NCBI GenBank assembly: GCA_964617665.1 | Contig: CAZUAH010000098.1 | Span: 1-32,756 of the forward strand | Direction: 5' to 3' | Source: JADHUC01 sp964617665 | GTDB lineage: Bacteria; Planctomycetota; Planctomycetia; Pirellulales; Pirellulaceae | DNA: 32,756 nucleotides | Part shown: piece after piece, positions 26,592-32,756 of the stretch | How the letters are laid out: the number at the start of each line of letters is the position of its first letter | Numbering within the stretch: position 1 is the first letter of the stretch | Notes under the pieces: model-generated | The model's database searches: none | The model's input: the letters and a program-made list of their open reading frames with translations, nothing else | Told to the model about the DNA's origin: nothing | Translations under genes and position numbers: made by a program

Positions 26592-29486
26592 ATGGCCGAC
26601 CAAGACGTTCTCCGCGTCCTGATCATCGACGACGATGAGCACAATGCCAAGAAATACGGCAGTGCTGTCGAGGAACACTGCAAGAGACTTCATCAAGAAG
26701 TGCGAGTTCTCACGGCGAGTACGGCGAGCGACTCGTTGGAGGAGATGGGGAATCTCAAGGACAAGCCGCGGGTCTTCGTGTTCTGCGACAACGAACTGGG
26801 CAAGAGTTGGAAGGTCCAGGACGAACAATGCTCGGGACTTGACATGCTTCCGCACATTCGCCAAGCATTGCCCCAAGCCCGGACGGTCCTCTACTCCGCG
26901 AAGGCCGACCCGCCCGACATACGGATCGCCTTGGAACGCGGCGCCTACGACATGGTAACGCGACAGTCTTTCGATGCCGCGTCGAAGGGGCTTTTGACGG
27001 TTCTCGCGCAGATGGCGGCGATCGAACAGCGGATGGCAGAGGCGCAGGCTGGCGAGGACGGCGACACCGAATCCGCGGATCCGTTGGCCCGCCTGCTGAT
27101 GAAGATTCGCACGAGCCTCATGGTGGTGGGTCGCCACGGTAGGATCTGGTTCCAGAACAAACCTAACGAAGATCTTTATCTCTCGGAGGCCTTAGGCGGA
27201 GAGATCTTTTTTCGGTGCTTTCACGAATGGACGTGTTCCACGGGTTCGTTTTCCTGGCACCCAGTAATGAAAAGCATGCTTCTGGGGAGATCGATCGAGC
27301 GAACCCTATTGCTGCCCATGCGTCAGAAGAAGGGCGAAGATGCGTTTCGCATCGGATGCGTTCGGATGCTCAGCGAACCGCTTTGGCCGCTCGGCGGTGC
27401 GGCGTCGAAGGTAGGTGCTCCCTGTGCTGGTGCTTTGGTCTCTAGTACTGACTGTACGCCAGAATGGAAGACAAAGCCCGCGGCGAATAGGATGCTCGAC
27501 TTGCTCGTCATGATCGCCCAACTTCTACATCGGGAGCAGGTCCATCCGCTGCAAGTGAACCTGTACCAAATCAGACGCTCCCAAACGAAATGTCAGGCCG
27601 CCGTCTGCTGCATCGTGCAGGGCGCGAACACCGGTCAGCACGCCCACACGAACGAAGTGAGTTTGATTGTGGGATCGACTCTCGCGGTCTCGAACACGGC
27701 GTTGACGCCAGGTCCAGCCACCGAGGTACATTTGACGGAAGGTACCGTAGACGAGAGCCTGCCGGGTACGTTTTCGCTGAGCGAACACCCAGCGGGGAAT
27801 ATGGAAGCGAAGACAGACGCGGCTATGATCCAGGGCGTGACCACGTTTCATGAATCACCACACTCAATTCAACCGCTGTTCGGGCATTGCGACCAATCCG
27901 TAGGGGCGTTTCATTATCTCGTCTTGAACAACCCCGACGACCCGCGGCATCGATTGGCAATCCTGGAAGGCATCGGTATCGACGGAGATTCCTGCCTTGG
28001 CCACTGTTCAGCGGGGAAGGCCAAACACAAATGTGATCTCGACCTGTATCTGAGAGAACTCGCTATCACGTTGCGCGAAATGGACCGAGACCGGGAAGTC
28101 CCGCAAGCACCAACCTTTCACGAGTGCGACTCTCGGAAGTGTCTTTGGAATGAGGTCGAGGACGCCATGGAAGAACTTCGATCTGCCGTCAAGCCGACCG
28201 GTGGCGGGCTTTGGTGGCATTTTCGGGAATATGTCCTGGAAGAGGATTCGTTCGGCCAGTCGCGGCATCTTCTCAGGCTTGCAAGCGATGCAGCCAGCAT
28301 CGGCAAGTCACCCTACATCAAGTATGCGTGCTGCGAGGAGTCGTGTCAGGATGTCGAACTCCCGTCACCGCGGGATTGGGACGACGACGAAAGGGAGAAG
28401 ATCGCACTCAGCAATTGCTTCGTGTCGAGCCCCCCCGACGGACACGGGTCCCGCTCATGTCGCATTTCCGGCCGACCGCGGCTGTGCCACGAGGCGCCAT
28501 CGAAGGACGGGAACACGAACCTCGCAAAGGTAATTCGGCTCGCCAACGAAAAGGGCGACACGGAGGCTGTGAGACTCCTAAACGCGATTCAGTCGTTCGG
28601 CGATTTCCCGGTCGGCAAAAAGGTCGAGCCGGTCGGGACATTTCACATTCAATCCACCGTCAACGATGTGTTCTCCCACGCCGTCTTCAAGTATCTGATC
28701 GGCGTCGCCGCTGGCATAGAACGGGCACTACTGCGAATCCGCGCCCACGAGAAGGCGCGTGAACTGGACAGGCTCGAACTCAAGCGGGAACGTGAACGCC
28801 TGATTCGCGACCACTTGGCCGGGCGCACTACGCGCATCGCCGAGATGCTCGACGTCGAGCCCGAATCATTGGATCGCGACCTGCTGCGGTCTTTGGCCAG
28901 AAGCGTTTCGTTTCACCAGAGCCTGCTCGACGATCGGCTGGCTCCGACGTTGACCAACCTCGAGAATCAAGCCGATTTCAACAAGGCCTTGGCCCGAGCC
29001 GCAGCATCCGTCAGACGCGAATGCAAAGCCAACCCGATGTTTGCCCGTTTCGGGGACGACAGCCTCGAATACGCCTCACCCGCCGCTCCGATCTACTGCC
29101 GCGCCGACGAGAAGGCGCTGGCCGAGGCCTTTGCCTCTTCGCTTCTCGCCGCCATGTTGTATGGACAAGACGCTCCGAGAGTGAAGGCGGAATTGAGTTC
29201 GGAAACGACGGGCAACAAAGAGGTGATCCGTTTCTCCGTACGCTTCCCTGGCCGACTGGACCACGAGCTCAAGATTCTAGAGGACATCTGGACGAGCGAC
29301 GCCGATCCAGCCAACTTGCGACAAACCCTTCTCAAGGATAACCCGCCTTCCCAGCTTCGAGCGGCGCTCTTGGAGTTGGCTTGCGCCCGACTCATGTTCG
29401 CATTAGGAGTCGCCGCAGAGACTACCCCGAGTTCTAAGACGGAGGGGCAATTCGCCGTCTTCACCATGGATTTCCATCCGACCTGA
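26592..29486 (+). CDS. Receiver-domain protein with PAS-like middle and degenerate kinase C-terminus
   Basis: 964 residues, beginning three bases after the kinase stop, with AAAGGAG inside the end of the kinase gene. The N-terminal receiver (1-135) has IIDDDE, acceptor Asp66 in VFCDNELG and Ser102 in LYSAKA; the usual Lys is replaced around VTRQSF. A PAS-like segment follows (about 168-300, SLMVVGRHGRIWFQNK). A long Cys-rich middle part (about 430-640, with HECDSRKC, ACCEESC and SRSCRISGRPRLC) is unassigned. Near 660-710 is a GAF-like end, then a coiled coil (709-740) and a histidine-kinase-shaped C-terminus (745-964). There ADEKALAEAFASSLLAAMLY stands where the N-box belongs and no DxGxG is present, so it should not bind ATP normally. 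Likely an intermediate or allosteric partner in the module. Confidence 0.85.
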   Translation: MADQDVLRVLIIDDDEHNAKKYGSAVEEHCKRLHQEVRVLTASTASDSLEEMGNLKDKPRVFVFCDNELGKSWKVQDEQCSGLDMLPHIRQALPQARTVLYSAKADPPDIRIALERGAYDMVTRQSFDAASKGLLTVLAQMAAIEQRMAEAQAGEDGDTESADPLARLLMKIRTSLMVVGRHGRIWFQNKPNEDLYLSEALGGEIFFRCFHEWTCSTGSFSWHPVMKSMLLGRSIERTLLLPMRQKKGEDAFRIGCVRMLSEPLWPLGGAASKVGAPCAGALVSSTDCTPEWKTKPAANRMLDLLVMIAQLLHREQVHPLQVNLYQIRRSQTKCQAAVCCIVQGANTGQHAHTNEVSLIVGSTLAVSNTALTPGPATEVHLTEGTVDESLPGTFSLSEHPAGNMEAKTDAAMIQGVTTFHESPHSIQPLFGHCDQSVGAFHYLVLNNPDDPRHRLAILEGIGIDGDSCLGHCSAGKAKHKCDLDLYLRELAITLREMDRDREVPQAPTFHECDSRKCLWNEVEDAMEELRSAVKPTGGGLWWHFREYVLEEDSFGQSRHLLRLASDAASIGKSPYIKYACCEESCQDVELPSPRDWDDDEREKIALSNCFVSSPPDGHGSRSCRISGRPRLCHEAPSKDGNTNLAKVIRLANEKGDTEAVRLLNAIQSFGDFPVGKKVEPVGTFHIQSTVNDVFSHAVFKYLIGVAAGIERALLRIRAHEKARELDRLELKRERERLIRDHLAGRTTRIAEMLDVEPESLDRDLLRSLARSVSFHQSLLDDRLAPTLTNLENQADFNKALARAAASVRRECKANPMFARFGDDSLEYASPAAPIYCRADEKALAEAFASSLLAAMLYGQDAPRVKAELSSETTGNKEVIRFSVRFPGRLDHELKILEDIWTSDADPANLRQTLLKDNPPSQLRAALLELACARLMFALGVAAETTPSSKTEGQFAVFTMDFHPT

Positions 29487-29493
29487 ACGCGAT

Positions 29494-31950
29494 ATGTCCA
29501 GCGAGAACCGTTTTTACCCAGATTTGCTGCTTGTAACGGATGACCCGAACGTCGCCGGTAGGTTCCCACGGAACGAATCTGGGAAGGCGAAGACCGTCGT
29601 CGTGAGTTCGATTTCCGAGTGCCATTCCAGGCTTGGGCGTGATCCCCGTTTCGACGCCGTAGTCATCGACTCGGGGCTCGGGGCGAGCGCCGACGATTTG
29701 CTCGGCTGGGTCGAGGGCAAGCGCCGCCCGGTCGCGGCGATTCGCCTGTCCCCCACCGGCGATGACGGGGGAGGTCGGAACGACGTCGCTTTCAGGGCCG
29801 ACGATTCGCTCGTCGACCGCGTGTACGCAGCCATTCGCCGCAAACTGGCTTTCAAGTTGGTGATCGCCGTGCCTGAAGACGGAGACCTACGATCGGCTGC
29901 AAGCAAGGCGTTTGCGACGAAGGACGATTCGAGTGTGCTGCAGACAACGGTTCTCTCGGAAACCAAATCGCACCTCAAAGACCTGGAGGAACGCAAGGAC
30001 CAGCCAGAGAGCGCTATCGAGTCGCTGTACGACAAGTATCTTTCTGTGAAGGAAGTCTGCTCAGCGCTGTCGATCACAGGCAAGGCGGAAACCGACTTCG
30101 TGTTCGCGGCGGGACGCCGTTACGACGCACCTTCCTGGCGTCTGCCGTGGGGCGCCCTGTCTGCGTGCGTATCGGGTTACCCCGACGAGGCCGTGCTACT
30201 CTATCTCGCGGCCCGTGCGGGGCTGACCTTGGGAGCGGGGTTGCCGTTTCATCGCGATGTCTCAGGCTGTCCCCTCGATTTCTGCTTCGACCTGCTCGAT
30301 TTCCCGCGCGGAATGACGTCCGGAAGGCTATGCGAGGCCTGTAAGGCGACCCGCGACGCCTTGCTGCGAGAAGGGCGCTGTGGATTGACGCGGTTGCAGA
30401 TCGACGCCCTGCTGGACCTCTCGTCGCGCGCCGCCGAATTATGTCAAACGAAGTCGAGCGGAGTAATCGTTCCCGCGGCCACGATCACCAAGGCCATCAG
30501 GGCCGCCAAGATCTGGCCCCTGGAGGAGGAGTTCTCCAAGAATCTCAGTCGGATGGCCCGTACAGCGAAGGAGCATTTCAGCGAGTATTCCACGGCACGG
30601 CGCATCCTCAACAGCGACAGCAGTTTCCTGCTAGCGGCTCGGCACTACAACTCCGACTCGCCGACGATACCTGGCCCACGCGGGTTCGCCCGGAGGTCTA
30701 ACATCGACGTTCCGGCGGAGTATCTCGGCGGTGGCTACTTTCTCGCTCACCGCGGAGTCGGCGTGGCCATCGACCCCGGATACAATTTCTTGAGGATTCT
30801 CTACGACGTTGAGCCGTTCGGGTCGGAGACATCGACGAGCGGACCGCAACGAGGCTATACCACTGAAGACATCGACGTCGTCATCGTCACGCACAATCAC
30901 CTGGACCATCACGCCGACCTGGAGACGATCCTTCGGACGCGACGCGGAAGGAAATTGACGCTCTGCTGCAATCGCGAGTTGATCGAGGAATACGCACTGG
31001 AGAATCGAACGAAGCACACGCAGCTCGAGCTCGTCAAATGCAATACCGACGACCAGTCTGTAGAGATCCCTCTGGGGCGTCACATCGACAAACGGATGGC
31101 TATCCAGAGGCTTCCGGCCCTGCATTGGCAGCACACGTATTCCCGACAACTCGTGAGGAGTGCTAGCGATCGGCTCAAAGCCCACTTGAACGGATTCGGA
31201 CTGACGATCACTCTGCACGAGGACCCAAACGTCTCGAACTCCACATCCGCCGACCGGCGGCTGAAGACGCTCCTCATCACCAGCGACACCCTTTGTCCCA
31301 TAGTCACAGAAGAGGCAGGGCCAGACTCCCCGAGAATCCTTGAGGCGTCATACGACACCTACGTCGCTCCGAAGGCATGGTCGCGACTGCTGATGCGGAA
31401 AAGTGACTGGGACAAAGAGACCTGCGAGCAATTGGGCAATGCGTATGTGAGTTTCCTGGATCGGTACGCCGAGGTCGAACCGGACGTCGCCTGCGTGCAT
31501 ATTGGAAGCCTTGAAGGAGACAAGCCGGACGCTTGGCGGATATCGGCGAGAACGCCCACTCTCCGATACGGAGGCCACCATCTGGGATTGATGGGGACTT
31601 GGCGATTGTTGAACACGATGAAGAGGAAGCCGAAACTTGTGCTGCTGACCGAATTCGGTGAAGAACTCGTCGGTTTCCGCACCCACCTGTGCGATGCTTT
31701 GGGCCATTTGCTCGGGAAAACGCCCTCGCAAGTTCCGAAGATCCTACCGACTGATGTGGGGCTCTGCCTCGACCTCTCGACGGGACGCATTCGCTGCTCG
31801 CGATGTGATGGCTGGCATCTCTTCGAGGGAATTGCCGCAGCGGAACAGGGAAGCGATTTCGTCGAATACATGCCTCCTGCTGTCGCCGCGAGCAATCTGA
31901 GCACATGCCAATGGCGAGGCGTTTCAGGTTCGACGCCGGCGGGATCATGA
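29494..31950 (+). CDS. Receiver-like domain fused to a metallo-beta-lactamase-fold hydrolase
   Basis: 818 residues, starting seven bases after the previous stop. Residues 9-115 resemble a receiver: LLLVTDDPN with Asp16/Asp17 and a candidate acceptor Asp59 in VVIDSGLG. A helical, Cys-containing middle part follows (about 180-390, CEACKATRDALLREGRC). The MBL domain spans about 400-720: GGGYFLAHRGVGVAIDPG, then the metal motif THNHLDHH with His467, His469, Asp471 and His472, further candidate ligands His544/His547 and Asp598 (ITSDT), and His695/His696 in YGGHHLGL. The motif is complete, so hydrolysis of a phosphodiester, ester or amide is plausible; nuclease activity would be the guess most worth testing. 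A C-terminal RCSRCDGWH could bind zinc. As the only hydrolase-like domain in the module, it is the probable effector. Confidence 0.88.
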   Translation: MSSENRFYPDLLLVTDDPNVAGRFPRNESGKAKTVVVSSISECHSRLGRDPRFDAVVIDSGLGASADDLLGWVEGKRRPVAAIRLSPTGDDGGGRNDVAFRADDSLVDRVYAAIRRKLAFKLVIAVPEDGDLRSAASKAFATKDDSSVLQTTVLSETKSHLKDLEERKDQPESAIESLYDKYLSVKEVCSALSITGKAETDFVFAAGRRYDAPSWRLPWGALSACVSGYPDEAVLLYLAARAGLTLGAGLPFHRDVSGCPLDFCFDLLDFPRGMTSGRLCEACKATRDALLREGRCGLTRLQIDALLDLSSRAAELCQTKSSGVIVPAATITKAIRAAKIWPLEEEFSKNLSRMARTAKEHFSEYSTARRILNSDSSFLLAARHYNSDSPTIPGPRGFARRSNIDVPAEYLGGGYFLAHRGVGVAIDPGYNFLRILYDVEPFGSETSTSGPQRGYTTEDIDVVIVTHNHLDHHADLETILRTRRGRKLTLCCNRELIEEYALENRTKHTQLELVKCNTDDQSVEIPLGRHIDKRMAIQRLPALHWQHTYSRQLVRSASDRLKAHLNGFGLTITLHEDPNVSNSTSADRRLKTLLITSDTLCPIVTEEAGPDSPRILEASYDTYVAPKAWSRLLMRKSDWDKETCEQLGNAYVSFLDRYAEVEPDVACVHIGSLEGDKPDAWRISARTPTLRYGGHHLGLMGTWRLLNTMKRKPKLVLLTEFGEELVGFRTHLCDALGHLLGKTPSQVPKILPTDVGLCLDLSTGRIRCSRCDGWHLFEGIAAAEQGSDFVEYMPPAVAASNLSTCQWRGVSGSTPAGS

Positions 31951-32148
31951 GGCTTTACTACCGTGAAGCTGTGTGAGCGATGGCTCGCGCGTTTTTGTCT
32001 GGATTCCGTCTGGTCAGGAGACTCGATCGACGTTTGAACTCAGTGAACTACCGCGTTTCCCGCATCTCGCGCCAAAGGTCTTCGACCGAACGTGCTCGGA
32101 TTGCCACATGGAACATCGTCTAGTGAACGCAAACGATTGGGCTTTGGG
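31951..32148 (+). other. Junction between the signalling module and the PQQ fragment
   Basis: A frame from about 31973 reads FVWIPSGQETRSTFELSELP, then PHLAPKVFDRTCSDCHMEH, and breaks into the out-of-frame PQQ fragment. CSDCH has the CxxCH form of a c-type heme site, common in planctomycete cytochrome-like proteins, so this could be a remnant of another gene. It has no start or end of its own, and the resemblance rests on five residues. Confidence 0.35.
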
Positions 32149-32559
32149 TTCCGCTTGGGCGGCACGGGTGACATTTCCGCCACGCACCGCCTGTGGCGAA
32201 CCGAACGGAACCCACGGAACATCGGGACCGGCGTTCTAATCGGACCGCACGTCTACAAAGCGAACGCGGGCCCCGGCACGCTGCAGTGCGTGGTAGCGGC
32301 AACCGGCGAAGAGACATCGCAGGAAAGAGTGCCGGCCGGCAACCACTGGGGATCGGTCGTGTACGCCGCCGATCGGCTGTACGTCACGAGCCAGAAAGGG
32401 ACGACTCACGTCTTCTTGCCGAACCCCGAACGGTTGGAGCTTGTGGCCGCAAACGAACTGGGCGAAGCCAGCAATTCGACGCCAGCCTTCTCAGACCGCG
32501 AGATCTTCATTCGCACCTTCGAGCACCTGTACTGCATTGCCGATCAGTCAGGCGAATGA
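32149..32559 (+). pseudogene. Truncated copy of the PQQ propeller gene (3' end only); direct repeat copy 2
   Basis: Codes the last 136 residues of the protein at 22138-23421 with about 14 substitutions, and ends at the same stop position. The first two thirds of the gene, including the signal peptide, are absent. The frame can be extended upstream to 32092 through unrelated residues, but no export signal or site is present. Substitutions include charge and aromatic changes (Trp to Ser, Lys to Glu) at otherwise conserved positions, consistent with relaxed constraint. Being in the same orientation as the intact gene, the copy forms a direct repeat around the three-gene module. Confidence 0.85.
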
Positions 32560-32574
32560 GTGGTCCGAACGGAG

Positions 32575-32756
32575 CTACCAAACGACATCTTCGGGCGCGA
32601 TGGGCGATGCGTTCTCCGTCATGTCGGTGATTTCACCCGAGCGCAAATGGACGACGCGATCGGCTACTTGCGCAAGTGCTGCGTTGTGTGTGATCACAAC
32701 TACGGTCTTGCCCAAATCGTGATTCAAGTCCACCAGCAATCGCAACACTTTCTTGC
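32575..32756 (-). CDS. ABC transporter ATP-binding protein, C-terminal fragment (runs off the window)
   Basis: Sixty codons are present, the gene continuing beyond the right edge. The sequence VVVITHNAALAQVADRVVHL includes the switch histidine of ABC ATPases, and RVVHLRSGEITD is the usual ending of MacB/LolD-type subunits of lipoprotein or efflux transporters. The stop codon is TAG at 32577-32575. It converges on the PQQ fragment. The Walker motifs are outside the window, so subfamily is a guess. Confidence 0.85.
   Translation of the reverse strand, partial: KKVLRLLVDLNHDLGKTVVVITHNAALAQVADRVVHLRSGEITDMTENASPIAPEDVVW

Noticed and set aside
25269..27137. 622-codon open frame on the minus strand opposite the first two module genes
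   Set aside because: It is antisense to two well-supported proteins with intact domain motifs and has no motif of its own; long antisense frames are expected with this codon composition.
1..32756. CRISPR arrays, tRNA or rRNA genes, transposases and integrases
   Set aside because: No regularly spaced repeats, no cloverleaf or TPsiC-arm signatures and no recombinase motifs were found on either strand.

Overview
The window looks like a chromosomal piece of a planctomycete, probably of the Pirellula/Rhodopirellula type. This rests on two large PQQ-like beta-propeller proteins (one carrying a methyltransferase-like N-terminus and the PWPxTIDEWxHxLHDA signature, the other the WPQFRGP signature), a Pkn-type kinase with an extracytoplasmic DUF4384-like domain, a six-domain ribosomal protein S1 with a long acidic tail, and loosely packed genes with sizeable gaps. 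No tRNA, rRNA, CRISPR array or transposase was found. All family names come from reading motifs by eye; no search was run.

Layout. (1) 71-5139, plus strand: a transmembrane Ser/Thr kinase translationally coupled (TAATG) to an apparently exported 1132-residue TPR-CHAT protein. (2) 5140-5470: a convergent gap holding a perfect 25-bp inverted repeat. (3) 12472 down to 5471, minus strand: a tightly packed operon. In order of transcription it encodes a degenerate nucleotidyltransferase, a TIGR04222-like small membrane protein, a 73-residue membrane peptide ending in a Cys/Gly tail, a radical SAM/SPASM enzyme, a membrane-tethered TAXI-type solute receptor with a cytoplasmic coiled coil, a 403-residue protein with a second Cys/Gly tail, a GluR0-like ligand-gated K+ channel, and a truncated second copy of the TAXI receptor 3' end. 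(4) 12473-13543: no convincing gene, only a cryptic third Cys/Gly-coding stretch. (5) 13544-15005: a frameshifted lipoprotein gene. (6) 15270-18500: an exported methyltransferase/PQQ-propeller protein, convergent with (7) an RpoD/SigA-like sigma factor and rpsA on the minus strand. (8) 22138-23421: a second PQQ-like propeller protein. (9) 24294-31950: three coupled genes forming a receiver-rich signalling module: an OB/S1-like, receiver and histidine-kinase protein; a receiver, PAS-like and degenerate-kinase protein; and a receiver fused to a metallo-beta-lactamase fold. (10) 32149-32559: a fragment repeating the last 411 bp of gene (8), then the C-terminus of an ABC-transporter ATPase running off the window.

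Two regions are the best candidates for an undescribed system. The first is the 24294-31950 module, in which all three proteins carry receiver-like domains and the last ends in an MBL hydrolase. It lies between direct copies of the 3' end of the preceding gene, which suggests acquisition as a unit. The second is the 5471-12472 operon, which pairs a radical SAM enzyme with two (perhaps three) Cys/Gly-tailed proteins and two solute-binding-fold receptors, one of them an ion channel. In both regions a full-length gene is followed by passenger genes and then by a truncated same-orientation copy of that gene's 3' end.
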